A stretch of DNA of 64,000 nucleotides, taken from Centroberyx gerrardi. Its lineage: Eukaryota; Chordata; Actinopteri; Beryciformes; Berycidae. The translations under genes and the position numbers were made by a program. Location of the stretch: assembly GCF_048128805.1 (NCBI RefSeq), contig NC_136005.1:16936760-17000759 (forward strand), given 5' to 3'. Under the pieces are notes generated by a model. The model was not told the DNA's origin, made no database searches, and saw only the letters and a program-made list of their open reading frames with translations. This document shows positions 36,929 through 49,500 of this stretch, in pieces. The stretch's first letter is position 1; each line of letters begins with the position of its first letter.

Positions 36929-37670
36929 TTTTATGAAACATACAACTGTCTGTGGGAAGTCCGCAGACCGGCCAATAGGCGGGACTTGTCAACGTAAGCC
37001 ACGCCCACTGGTGATTTAGATTAGAAAGGAGCCTGTTGGCCGCGCCTTTGTTCGCCGTCGATTGGCTGCTCAAGGTGTCATGTCACGAGGAGGTAGACAA
37101 AGAAATACATCCCTCCCATGAACAAATATGACTGGTCAGAGTTCCCAAACAGGCTGTGCTAGCGCAGCCATTCATTGGTTGGTGAATCTATATGCACACG
37201 TCAATCACCAGAATTTCCTCGTGCAAGAATGAAAACCAGCCCACGATGGAATTTTATTGGTCAATTCAGTAATAACGAACCTCCCCTTGTAACCCGCTCT
37301 TTGGGTTCGTTCGTAAAGGCAACCGGGTTGAGATTGGTGCGTCGGTCAGTGGGAGTTTTGTCGGTCAACGCCTACCTCGCCTGCCCTCCGCCTGGGCAGC
37401 ACTCGGTAGAGACCGTTCTTACGGGCCACGGTAGAGACCTGAGGTGTCTGCTGATGTCTCGACCCAGAGCATCGGTTACGGTGCAACTCTTGAAGTTCAC
37501 GCAGTCCGGAACAACACCGACGAACAGCACTGCTCTGGTCAACTCGGTCAGATGATTGGAAATCCTACATATGATGAAAACGAGCGACTCCGATGCTTTC
37601 ACTCAAACGCAGTTACGTTGGTTGTGAAGTATGATTGGTTTGGACCGCGAAGGGTGTGATTTTCTGTTGT
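36929..37670. promoter_or_regulatory. dcun1d4 promoter region with many CCAAT boxes
   Basis: CCAAT at 36972 and ATTGG (inverted CCAAT) at 37061, 37174, 37256, 37333 and again near 37556 and 37634, in a CpG-richer stretch right upstream of the dcun1d4 start. Repeated CCAAT boxes are typical NF-Y sites in housekeeping promoters. ORFs here (for example the 126-codon plus frame at 37175-37555) have no recognised similarity and are probably chance in GC-richer DNA. Confidence 0.55.
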
Positions 37671-39278
37671 TGGCCCCCTTAGTTGTTTTTGAATTGCTGT
37701 AAAGTGAATTACATGGCACTGTGTGCAAAGCAGAGTTATACAGCGAGTAACTACCACTAGCCTAATGTACTCTGGTTAGTGTACTTGAGTACATTTTTAG
37801 AGTTAGGAGCGGCCTTGGTGATTTGGGGGCCCTATAGGTAAAGGCAAGCATGGAGCTCCCTAAATCCCAACTCTTTACAATCCCTCACCCTTTCCAATCT
37901 CCATCCTTTCTACCTTCAAGTTGCATGCATACTTCAAAGTATGTATGTATATTTTACTTGTGCATGAGTATATTTTCAGGATTTGTCCAGGAGTATATAT
38001 TTTTTTTAGACCTAAGAGTAGTTGGCACATATGATATCTGCCATTTATAGTCGATCAATAGGGTGGCAGGGTTGCATAGTGAATAGGGAGACTGCTCCTC
38101 AAATGGAGAGCTTGGGTTCAAGCCTCTAGCCAAGCCTACTGAAGTGTCCTTGAGCAAGACACTGAAGCACCAGGGAAGTTGTGCTGTCATGGATACTGCT
38201 TCCTTGTGGAGAGGGACAAAGTGATTTCCCTATCAATTGAGTATCACATTCTTATTAAACCATTCATTAAGGACTCAAATTCTCACAACTGTAGTGTAAT
38301 CTGATATGAGCTGAAAAGGAATCAGCCCCAGTCAGACCTTGGACTAGAAGCAGGAGGCTACCTTTAATTACAGTAAGTAAAATATTTCAGTACTCTTTTC
38401 TCCTCTGCTGCAAAGTAGGGTCTCACCTTTATGTAACGTATTTTGTTTGTTCGTAATTGTACTGTCCACTAAATTGTGTATTTCATGTATGAAAAAACAA
38501 CCCATTCACCTGCTTATCAGCACGAGAAACACAAGATTATTTTCAACATTCAACCATTTCAACATGAAACACTGATTGCTTCTATTTTACAGTAGACCTA
38601 ATGTTAAGATTATGGCAAGACTTTGGAAGAGACAGCAGACTTTGGACCAACTCACTCATTTATGGATTTATGATCACGTTTTATCATTATATCCCATGAA
38701 TAATTGCAAATGATAATGATTGATCTGCTAAACAAGGATATAAAAGAAAGACATGAAAGAAGCCACACTAAACGCTACCCATATAAATCAAGGTGTTTCT
38801 TGCAGTGTACAGAGGTGAGCCTGAACCTGAACACTGTATCAGCCAGATGGCCACAATGTGTGTCTTTCACCTCAAAAGACTCAGAAAAACATTTTATTTT
38901 GCATGACACATTTTCTTTTCTAATTTTTTAAATCTAGGTTTACTATCCAATTAGTTTTGTCCTGCACAATCTCAATTTACCCATAATGCCTAATCAAATA
39001 GAGTGAGAAATAGATATAGAGAGAGCTGCTCTGGTGGTCTATACTATGTTAAAATGTTTCAACAACCCTTAATGGATAGGGCCTCTTATTTACTCCAAGT
39101 GGGGTGGAGTTAAGGACGTAGTAATGGGAGGACCAATTACACTTAGATAGACTTGAGTAGCTGAGAGAGGGAAGGATACGCACGGCTGAAAAAGTTCCGC
39201 ATTACAGATCCAAAAGGGATTACTGGAAGTTGAGAGACTAACACACACAGCGATATTTTGTTGCTGACCATTTGCATC
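37671..39278. other. Intergenic dcun1d4-ociad2, holding a SINE
   Basis: Apart from the SINE described separately, I see AT-rich DNA with no exon. The ociad2 5' UTR and promoter must lie at the right end, about 39.1-39.28 kb. Human CWH43, which lies between DCUN1D4 and OCIAD2, has no counterpart here. Confidence 0.55.
38060..38280 (+). mobile_element. tRNA-derived SINE
   Basis: A pol III A-box-like TAGTGAATAGG (38077-38087) and a perfect B box GGTTCAAGCCT (38115-38125) are spaced as in a tRNA. The body then has GTGTCCTTGAGCAAGACACT, a sequence widely found in fish tRNA-SINEs. It is not a functional tRNA gene, because no acceptor stem or anticodon arm can be folded. Ends are approximate. Confidence 0.75.
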
Positions 39279-42200
39279 ATGACTTCTGAAGTAACTGAGC
39301 AAACGGTTGTAGTTAAGGCAGAGGGAGCTGCTGCTGCTGCTGGTTCAGCTGCGGTGCAAGGGGAGAGGAAGGTGAGAGGCAAGGAAGTGATTTGTACAGG
39401 TCGGTGTGGGCCAAAGTGGGCCAGATGTGATATCTGACTTGTCCTGTGTGTCTTGCAGTGTCCCCTTGGTGATCGCCACATCCATAGAGATGATGTGAGA
39501 CAGGTGTGGAAGGAATGCCAGGAGGAAAGCTTCTGGTACAGAGGTATTCTCTTTTAGACACACACACACACACACATACGTTTTAATGTTTCCTCAAATG
39601 GAAAACTAACAAATCCTCAAGGTGTGAGACCATTTGGCATGGTTGGCCAATCTTGGGTGTATTCTTCCAGGTGTATTATGTAAGTCCTCTATTATAGCAG
39701 CAGTTGGGCAGGACTCATCGATCAACACCCTGTTCACTAAACAATGTGTGTTTACATTCTGCTTAGTGAAATTCAATCTGTGGCCTCTGAAAACACCATC
39801 TGTGGAGACAGAGTGATGTTAGAAATGGCAACATGATGTTATTATTGCCATTTTACAAAAACCCCACTAATGATTTAGGTTAGGAAAGGGTTTGTCTCGT
39901 TTACTTATACTTGTACTCATACACTTACTTATTTACTTATGTTCATTCTCTATAGTGAATACAATGGATGAATAATATAATTTTTGAGTCATTTTCCAGG
40001 CCTCTATAGTGTTTTTTTAAAATGTTTTTAGAAGAGAGTAGATGATGATGTAAACTTTGCATATTATTTACTGCCATATCATGTTATTTCTAAATATCTC
40101 TGTGTAATACATTCATAGCAGTTCCTCTGCATTGTTTGTTTTACAATTTCTGTCCTACAAAGAGAAAAAACAATAACCCAGATTTTTGGTAAAAAAAAAA
40201 TAGATTTTATAATTTATGTCATATTTTGGTCTTGCTTTAGCTTGTGGGAAAATATTTTGTCTCTACTGTGTGGCATTTCAGATAAAATATGGGACAGAAT
40301 GTACCAGAGAAATCAAGGCAAATCACAGTAACTTTCCTTACTGTATTTTTGCTTTTGCTGCATCAAGCATTGAAGTAAATTACTGTACTATGGCTTTGTC
40401 CAAATCAAAATGGAAAACTTACCATAAAAATTATAAGCCTGATGAGAATATAGTAATAATGAGTAATAATAACAGTTTAAATTGTAGTTCCTACCTTTTG
40501 CTTTGGTATTACTCTTCCTTTTGTGTTGACCATACTTAGGTAGACTACAGTAATTTTCATATAAGAGGTAGAGGTCAAGCCTGAGGTCAGTATTAATATG
40601 GAAAGAATTACCACTTACTAAATCAAAAAATTTTCAAATATCACAGTCATTTGGCTTGGCAAATTACGAAACTTTAAAGGCCATTTTTCTCAGTTTTATA
40701 CTCTGAGCAGCTACTGCCTTTTCCTTTTGTAGGGAAGTTGACTAGGATGTGATATATCAAACTTTGTTCTGATTCTTATAGGTATCAGTTTCTGGGCAGG
40801 TGGCGTAATTGACCTCAGTCCTTCTGTTTACATTTTCCCATAGCTCTCCCCCTCTCTCTGGGTAGCATGGCTGTCACTGGGGGACTCATCTACAATGGTA
40901 AGACACTGACATTCAAACCTCACTCTGCTATCATATTATAAAGAGATCAGTAAAGCAACTATTTATGTAATCACCGAATTTATACTCTTTCCATGCAGAC
41001 ATTTGGAAATCATCAAAGCGATTTGGGCCCTTTCCAAAACTAGCAGGTTTGTCTATTGGACTTCATTTTGTAGGTGGTAACACTTACAACTATCAGTCAG
41101 CAGTCACTGGTTCATGATTATGACTTTTTTCTTCAGTGGCTGGAATCCTTGGTTATGCAGTGGGGAAGGCGTCTTATGTTGGAACTTGCCGAAGCAAGTT
41201 CCAGAAGCTTGGGTTTGGACCTGGTGAAAGCCATGGCTCTGGACACAGGTGGGAAAAATAAAGTGAATTTATAGGTTTCACAAACTTGTTTTGGTGGGGA
41301 GATCTAGTAAATCCTGTTTCTTATCACTGCCTTTTCATGTCAGGAGCTTATCTTGTAGTTTGGAATTAAAACACAAGTCTGCATGAGTATGCCAGCGAAA
41401 GAAATGTGGTGCTGTGTTATAGTAATAACAGAATCACTGGCGTGCACAAGGCAAGAGTGAAAATCTGAAAAAGGTGCTTCTCTAAGATAATATTCTTTGT
41501 AAATCCTACATTTTGTTGACTTCTGAGAAAGGAAACCGTATTTAATTCTAAACCTAAAACAGAGTATCCTTATCATGGAAAACCAAATGAAGGGACTGGG
41601 GACTTTTTTTTTTTTTTATGAATTCCAGAACTCTTAATTCAAGATGCTTTTGATACAAGAACCTCTTGATACTGACAGTATAAGACAGATAGTTTTGAAT
41701 TTTTTTTAATACATATTTAAATTGCAGGAGGTTTGCTTCTCTTTGTATAACAATTGCCCCCAAGGGACAAATTAAGTTCTATCTAACTGAAAACATCGGA
41801 TTGAAATTATATATGCAATGGTGGAATGACATTTTTTCAAAAAGCTTATTTTCCATCCATTAGTCATACCATTTGAGAATAGTACAAGTGAAGAAAAACT
41901 GCAGATTAAAGATGCAAAGGTCACATTTTGACTGTTAAATTGTAGCTATACTCAAATGTGGCCCCTGTGGTCCATCTGAATGAAAATAGAGCATAAAACC
42001 CAGCAAGGTGCTGATGGCATGAGTATATCAATTTCACACTCTTTTCTCAATTGTGTGATGATTATTGACCACCAACGTTTCAGCACAAGCCATTCAAAGA
42101 TGAAAGCCTTTTATCTTTGTGCTGAAACATTGGTGGTCAATAAAAGTCACACAGGGGCTTCCTGGTGACCATGTAACAGTGACGTCCTGGGCTTAAATTC

Positions 42201-42669
42201 GGCCTAAGACCTTTGTCACATGTCATCCCCCTCTCTCTTAACCATGTTTCCTGTCTTTCTCTACCTTGAGCTGTCTAATAAAACAGAAATGTCATAAAAA
42301 AAAAAATCCATCACACAATTGAGAAATGAGCCTCCTGAGTGGGTCACCTGTGTTCAGGTTTCACTCAAGGCCTTTACCAGAAAGCTTGTTCCTTAGTATG
42401 ACTTCTGTTGAAACAAATAGTCGTCTTCGTGTGTGAGCTTTTAGGCAGAATTAAAAATTACAACTGAAATTCAGACCGACAGATAGATTGCCCTTTGCCC
42501 TGCTCAGCTATTGCTTCAAGAGAAAGATGAATGTTAAAATCCCTCAGGCAGTGTTTAACCCTGTGCATGTCACTGAACACAGTCTTATCCCAACAGATTC
42601 TGCCACCATGTGTGTGAGCAATGCAAGAGTAAAGCTCCACCTGCACCTGCGGAGAAAGCGCAAAGCTAG
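39279..42669 (+). CDS. ociad2: OCIA domain-containing protein 2, 6 coding exons
   Basis: Coding exons: 39279-39371, 39459-39543, 40844-40897, 40999-41046, 41137-41248, 42597-42669. Frame is continuous, total 154 aa, the same length as human OCIAD2. An Ala-rich N-terminus (MTSEVTEQTVVVKAEGAAAA) leads into the OCIA domain, with HIHRDDVRQVWKECQEESFW followed by two hydrophobic helices (about residues 60-78 and 95-112, AGILGYAVGKASYVG). The C-terminal CHHVCEQCKSK matches the OCIAD2 CEECK end, and the protein lacks the long OCIAD1 tail. OCIAD proteins sit in mitochondrial and endosomal membranes and affect respiratory complex assembly and signalling (family knowledge). Several AATAAA sites follow (42728, 42840, 43177). 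Intron 5 holds a SINE within inverted repeats. Confidence 0.95.
42043..42326. mobile_element. SINE nested between inverted-repeat arms in ociad2 intron 5
   Basis: Outer arms of 18 bases (42043-42060 and 42309-42326) are perfect inverted copies. Inner arms of 27 bases (42062-42088 and 42117-42143) match with one mismatch. Between the right inner arm and right outer arm lies about 160 bases resembling a common fish tRNA-SINE: a B-box-like AAATTCGGCCT, then TGTCATCCCCCTCTCTCTTA, CCTGTCTTTCTCTACC, CTGTCTAATAAA and an A-rich end. The arrangement suggests a fold-back element with a SINE inside, or SINE insertion near an inverted duplication. Confidence 0.7.
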
Positions 42670-43133
42670 AGGTAAATGGATCATATACTCACAGAGCTAC
42701 ATACACAGACACACGCATGCACACACAAATAAATGCATTGGTTAAATCTATTCCTCTCCATTTTTCAGCCTCTACAGAACACCAAAGGACTGACTGTGGA
42801 CTGGTGGAGATCAGTTGCAGCTTTTTGTTTCTACAGTGCAATAAATACTGCATATAAGAATTTTTTTTTTCTGGTGCGACATACCTTATTTTGTGACATG
42901 GTATATGCATTCAGGTGAGGCCATGCAAGGCATTGCCACAAGGGAGAGCCACCATCCTTTCAGTCTCAACTCTGTACAGACTTGAGTGGGGCAGAAAGAT
43001 CTTGAGTGTGTTTACAGTTTTATTTGAATCGGGACCAAAGGATAAAGTCAATATATCAAAGTCATTAGGTTTAATTACCAGCTGCCTTGTAGTTTTGCAG
43101 GACAATCTAAGTAGGGTGAAATATAAAATCTTC

Positions 43134-43179
43134 ATTGCTGACAATTAATCTGTACTGTTACAGATTAATTGTCAGCAAT
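43134..43179. repeat. Perfect 21-bp inverted repeat, 4-base loop
   Basis: Arms 43134-43154 and 43159-43179 are exact inverted copies separated by CTGT. The right arm overlaps a candidate AATAAA at 43177-43182. The stem is too short for a normal microRNA precursor. Confidence 0.97.
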
Positions 43180-43182
43180 AAA

Positions 43183-45000
43183 ATGAACAACTCCTATTTT
43201 CAGTTGAGCGAACCAATCATGTAGACTGTCCATCAGTGAATAGAGTCACAGTTACATTTACAGTAACAGATGAACAACAATTCCTTTTCAACACAAGTTT
43301 TACAATGGCAAAACACAGACCAACACTGTATGCGCAGGCTTATCAGTCTGGTTTGACATCATAAATGCAGCTCTCTCAAACCGATAGCCAAATCCTTCCT
43401 CACTCAGTTAAACATTAAGTCATTCAAACTCGCTACAGATAGGGATGGCTTTCACCAAGATGAAAAGATACTATCAACGTTGTCCTCTTCATCCTCTTTG
43501 ACTCTGCGCTGATGTTTGGGACTTTTGTGACAATATTTGTGTTCTTCAGGAGTTATCATACTGTGCATTATGGGAATATTACTTCTGATACAGCTCCTTT
43601 AATAATCTCACTCATCCCATTTATCTCCACATTTGTTCTGACTATGAAGAAAAAAGTCAACAATAGAAAATCAGACACAAATCAGACCCTCTGATTGTGT
43701 AATTGACAGTTCATTGTCTCACTTAATGACAATAGTGTTTGCTATGTTCAACCAAGATTTCCTATTCATTGTACAGAAAATGCTCACCATCTTTTTGGGG
43801 GACAGGTATTTCAGAAGAAAAGTCCTGAACCAGTCCTTTGGGTCAGGGTAACTTCATAGTTCTCACAATTTTTGAGTCAAAGGTCCTCATATAGGACAGG
43901 CTTCTTTTTGGACGTCTCATCACCCAAGAAGACACTGAAACATGAAAAAGTCAAGGTTAACTGACATAATGAGCAAGGTTCATAATGCTCTCCTAGAAAG
44001 AAATGCCATTCTTCTTAATCAGAGTCTTGAGTTTCATTAAGACAGAGACCACCAAAATAAATATTTAGTCTAATACTCATACTACAGGCTACTTTAGGCA
44101 AGGAACCAGTGTGGTGCTGGTGTCAGGACTCCTACGTGTGGAAGACAAAGTACAAGCCGTTTCCAGAAACTTAGTTTTGAAGATATACTTTGTAAGGCAA
44201 ACTCTTGGGAAGACAGACCTCTTGAAACAAGCAATTGAGTGGCAGTCATTCAACAAACAAGGTGAATTTCCCCTTGCCCCTCATATGATGTGTGCGACTG
44301 AGAATATGTAAAGACATAGCTACACTAACTGTCCTAGTGTTATAAAGCCACTGAACAGGTTACAACATGTACTTGATCCATACATTGCATCTGTGAGTGG
44401 CTCGTTACTTCAAAAGTAATCCATGAATGTTTTAACCAATTATTTACAACACAATTTAGGTTAAGGAGAGGTCGAGCAGTTTTAAATAGAGAGACAACTC
44501 TACACACAAATTTCACAGCTGACCTCCTGAATTACCAACTTTGATGAAACTTGTTTACTAACAAGGGATAGCCCGATTGGGCGGCGCTGACGCTCTTGTC
44601 TTTCCTAACAATAAAGTGACACAAATCAGTAAAATTGTTAGAAAAAGAGTCATTTATGTTTTCCTGAAATTCATTTGATTTCTTCCATCTGATTGATACT
44701 ATTTATTACTATGTTGTTTGCTATAAATGTATGTATTATTTCGTAAAACGATATAGGTCATCAAAGGTGGGTAAACTCTACTCTATACATAAAAGGGTAA
44801 ACGGTATTTGGGTGGGTCTACCCTTCACTAAATTTGTGATAATATCTGTTTGCCTTTGGTTATCTTTGAAATTTGTTCGATCCACAAAACAAGGACTCCG
44901 ACTGTCTTTTCTCTGCCCCGTAACGGACCTTTGAAATAGAAGGTAAAAAATATCTCTCGGGTCCTGAATCGAACTCATCCAATCTCACCCCCAAAATGTC
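43183..45000. other. Intergenic between ociad2 and the fryl-like gene
   Basis: No exon is recognised. Human OCIAD1 lies at this place between OCIAD2 and FRYL, but no OCIA-domain exon is visible on either strand here. Short ORFs such as 44111-44311 (plus) have no splice context or family resemblance. Confidence 0.55.
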
Positions 45001-45309
45001 ATCCAATCACCAGGGCGTTTTCTTATGATTGCCACGTATTTGCTGAAATAGAACGGTCGATTCTATGTGGGCGTACACAATCACAGCCAATCCTAAGCAA
45101 GAAGGCGGGCCAGATAGGCTACTGCTCTGACAGTGGCGCTAGCTCCCACCACTAGAACCCAGATTGAGAAAAAAAAAAATCACACCTCTACGTAAATCCT
45201 TCCGATGGAGGAGGGCCAGGACGTTGAAGCTTGTTGGTCAAAATGAAAAGAACGTTCCAATCTGCAAGCTAGCTACCTAGCTAAAGTAAAGGAAGAGGAG
45301 ACAAAAGTT
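45001..45309 (+). promoter_or_regulatory. Candidate promoter and non-coding first exon of the fryl-like gene
   Basis: CCAAT boxes lie at about 44979, 45003 and 45088, followed by GC-richer sequence with a short upstream-type ORF (ATGGAGGAGGGCCAGG, 12 codons). A donor AAAGTT|GTGAGT sets a possible exon end at 45309. The next kilobase is rich in GTTAGCTAACGTTA-like motifs. Assigning it to the gene with coding exons at 61.8 kb is an inference. Confidence 0.4.
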
Positions 45310-46437
45310 GTGAGTAACGTTAGCTGAACGAATGTTGAAGTAATTGAGGACACAGCAGTTGCTATCTAATATAGTTAACGTTAGCTAACGTTAAGTTTCG
45401 TGATTTGATTAACTGCACCGTTAACGTTAGCTTTCAAACTATGGTACCAAAACTGGCTACCGTAGTTTAGCATGCTAAAGGAGTTTGGCTCGTCCGCTAG
45501 TGTTGGATAATTACCTAGCTACCTTGCCAGTTAAAGTGTAAGCACTGTCGAGATTCCGGTTCTCATCAGTTATAGCGTTGTCAGTTAGTTGGGCTATTAA
45601 GTCAGCTATTGTTTTGGCTTGTTGAACGTTAACCTTCAGTTGACAACTGATTGGCCAGCTAAATCAAGTTGCTGCTATTGCTAGCTAGCCACCTGCTTAA
45701 CGTTAGCAGCTTGCCCAACACAGTATCGACATCAGGCTAGTTGCTAACTAAAAGCTACCTTAGGCTAGCTAACGTTATCTTTAGCTACTGCATGCCAGCA
45801 GGCTCCATGTCTACTTATGCTTGTTTATGTTAGCTAACTAATGTCTACGTATTCACTAGCAAACTTGTAATATGCACTGACGTTGGCAAACGTTAAAAAC
45901 GTGACTTCACAGCGAATATTACAAGAATGCAAGCAAATCTGTTTGCCCATCGCATTCATCTCCAGGTATTTTTCCTTGTGGCCGTTCCATGCCACCGCTA
46001 GCTGGATAATATAGCTAACCCTAACTACAAATAGTTTTAATCTTGTCATAAACTAAACAAACAAAACTATATAGGTCTTTACAATATCAAAATGTTCTGC
46101 TATGTTCTCCCTCAGTATCAAAATAACCATGCACTCTATTAGCTACCTATGCTGTTGTTAATTGCAGTGATTTCTCTCTGGGAACCAAAACAGTTAAGGA
46201 AAGCAACCATTTTTCTGTATATATCCATGAGAACAATATTTTGTATGTGTGAGGTCACTCAACAGAAGAAAGAGATAGTGTATTTGACGGGACTAAGCAA
46301 AAAAACATGCCTAAGCATGACAGTCCTCTGACAGTGAGAGAACTGTCAGCTATCCATTTAACATTCTTCTGAGGACTTTATTTTCCCTGTTCAGAGTGCA
46401 TCAGACATACAATGAGGGATTTGTTCTTGTTCTGTAG

Positions 46438-46532
46438 CGACCCAAGCAGTGGGCCTGGGACACAGACAGAGAAAGAGGAATCTGGTCAGTCTGCTGTGAG
46501 GCTGGAGGTGGAGATGGCCAACTATTTCAGAC
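46438..46532 (+). other. Candidate 5' exon
   Basis: TTGTTCTGTAG precedes a 95-base open stretch ending AGAC|GTAGGC, a weak donor. One frame reads DPSSGPGTQTEKEESGQSAV and stays open. It may be a 5' UTR or alternative exon of the gene that begins near 45.2 kb. Splice-site quality is modest. Confidence 0.25.
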
Positions 46533-49500
46533 GTAGGCACAATGCACAATGACAGGAGACAAGTCAGTTTGTTTCACTCATGGGCCCACATGAGAGTTGA
46601 ATATGATCTGAATAATAAGTATCCACTTAATACAAGGACTTTGGTGCTCTTGTATAGTGTCTTGAATACTTTAGATCACAGTAGTTCAGCAGATAGAAAC
46701 TCTTGTACTCCTGTTAGAAGAAGATGACATTGAATTTAATTTCCACTTATCTGACAGTGTTTGCTTTTGCTGCAATGTTATGTCAGTTGGCTAATGCAGT
46801 ACTGCTGATGTGACGCTGCTATGGAGAATAATATATTTAAAGTATTTTATACACAGAGTTGACAATGTTGTGCTCGCTCTGGTCAGCCTCAGTCATGGGT
46901 CTGTGCAACTGACTGATCTCCCATGTCTCTTCAGAGATAAGCCCCTGATGGTAGTGCAGATGTGTAGTGTATTCTCCTGCACACGCACAACTACATAAAC
47001 TACAGGGAATCCCTCTAGATTGCAGATAGGCATCTATCTGCGATTATCCGGGGCATAATTCCAGGGAATGTGTGTGTTTGGTTTAATCTGGTAAGACATT
47101 AATGGCATTGATGAGTATGGGGATAAAAACCAAGCTCTGTAAAAACGCTCCCTCACTGGCCCCTCACTAAGCTGCCCCCTGCTAGGATTAACTGTTAACT
47201 CAGCAGTTCAATGGTGGCTACAAAAATATTATGTAATACAGGAATAGGAACTCCATTTTTTCCTCAGTGTTCTTCCTTTAATAATCCTGTTGTTTGACAA
47301 AAAGTCTGTTGTTTGTGGATGTGGTGGTATGTTGTGTTTTATTAACACTTCTGCAGTGATGAAATGCTTCCCTCTGTTGAATTTTTTTTTTGTGTCCTGC
47401 TAGCAGCTGCTAGCATACTAGCAGCATTTTTACCAATTAAACTGTTGGATTTATCATACCATCATTCGAATTTTTTTTTTCTATTCCTTGTTAATCTACG
47501 CGGCTGCTACTGACTGCCGTTTTGCCATCTGCGGAAAACAAATTTGAGGTGTTCCTCTGTTTACATGGACTGGGAACTCACAGCTGCACACATATCTTGG
47601 CTGGTTGATTCCCTTCACCACCTGCTTCTATGACCCATGACCTCACAGCAGTTCACCTGCTTCCATATCAGCAGCACTTAGGGGAAATCCACAACTGTGT
47701 GATGTTCTCTTATGGCCATTATAACAGGTTTCATTTGTTTGGCCAGTATGCAGCAGATGACCCCTTATCTAAACCTAGACTGAATGGTTGGATACAGGTG
47801 TGTGTGTTTGTGCATCTGCATTTGCTCAGGGCTAAATTATTAACCAGAGCAATGAAGATGTGTTTAAGGATTTGCACATAAATTTGATTTGAAGCCACTC
47901 AAATTTTAATGAAGTTAAATGTTAGGCTTGACTGTTCCACTTTTGACTAGCACCCCTCTTCGTGGTCATAATGAATGATGATAATTTTTTTTACTCCTCA
48001 ACATGGAAGTGTAGCATTTTGGAAATTAACAGGTATATCTCATTATCTCTCTGCTGTTCATGAAGCTCACCTCTGCCCAAGAGGCTTCTTCTCATCACAA
48101 TAATGCCCTCTACATAGAAACACAAATACCCTGAAACAAACCGATTGAAAGACAATTTTGTTGATAAACTTGTCAAACTTAATGGAAATGTAAGAAGTAA
48201 TATGTAACGCATATTCTGTTGTCCCCATGGAGAATATATGCTATCAGAGTAGGAATGACGTTGCGCCGCCTCTTACGGGCAAGATGAAATTGATACCAAG
48301 TCAACTGAAAATGTTGAAAATCACACACATTCATTTTAAGATTCAGTTTAAGAACTATGTTTGTTTGATAAATGTGGGTCACTGATCATAGAATAATTTT
48401 TTTTGCATTGAAAGAGTTAGTATACTGTAGTACACAACATGGAATGAGTTTAGCTAGAAATAACCTATAATTGAGCCCTGCTGAGGAAGATTATTCTTGG
48501 CTTTGGGAGAAAGGGTTTGGAGCATAATTGATGTTTGGGTCTGCCTTCACCAAAGAAACCACCCTGTCTTTGCCTTGAGGAAAGCCTCGCCTGGGTTGTC
48601 TGTATTTCTACCGTGTTTAGATCTATTGGAGCTAGTGGGATGCCTCATTTTCTGGCTATACACGTCATCCTGTACAAGATAAGGTGTGAGGAATATCTGT
48701 TGAAACATGCAAATAGGTAGTTGTTTATGCGTAGCATGAAAGCCTTCCCCGTCAGAAGAAACCAGCAATGTTTCCGCTCTAGAGGTAGTGATTACACCAG
48801 GGCCAGGCCTGTCATTTGGTGTTGGAGGAGCCAGATGTAGGCCGTTTCCCTTTGTCCCATTCGCTGTATAGCATACTGCTTGGTTATTGGCTATGAGCTA
48901 CACCAACTTTTCAGGACAAGTACAACCTATGAGATTATTGCTGTGAAGATTGGACTTCCTTGTGTTTGTCCTCTGTATCTTGATGGCCGGTGTGCAACTG
49001 TGTTGCATTTTATGGCTGAAAGTGAGGGAAAATATGCAATATTGTTGCAGAAGTCGATGTGTGGCAGAAAGGTGAAGGGCACAGGGTAAAAGCTCCAGTA
49101 ATAAGACATCACAAAAAACAAATAAACTTGTCAAGAGCAAGGTTGTCTTTGTCAGGCTTATCTGCTATTTCCTGGTTTGACAGATCAGCCTCCTATTTGC
49201 AGCATCCTCGCTGTGTGTTGGACTCAGAAAATTGCAGGGTGATATTAGGTGAAGTCAAGTTAACCATTGATCAGATCAGCACTGCTCTGATGACCTTTAG
49301 CTGTGTTCATGTGTTGCTGTTACAAGAGTATGTACAATGTTTAAACTTCTCACACAGAACCAACCATAATGTTATGTTACATAAATGGTCTGATTTGTTA
49401 GAATTATTTAGCATTGTTTTACTAGTGCCAGTGAAATGCATGTGTGTGTGACTGTTTCTGCTACACTCCAGTCTAAATATAGAGCAGGAGCTTAGTCTGT

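Noticed and set aside
38060-38135. Functional tRNA gene
   Set aside because: A and B boxes are good but the cloverleaf stems do not pair and a SINE body follows.
43134-43179. microRNA precursor
   Set aside because: The stem is only 21 bp with a 4-base loop, far shorter than a usual precursor, and it does not extend.
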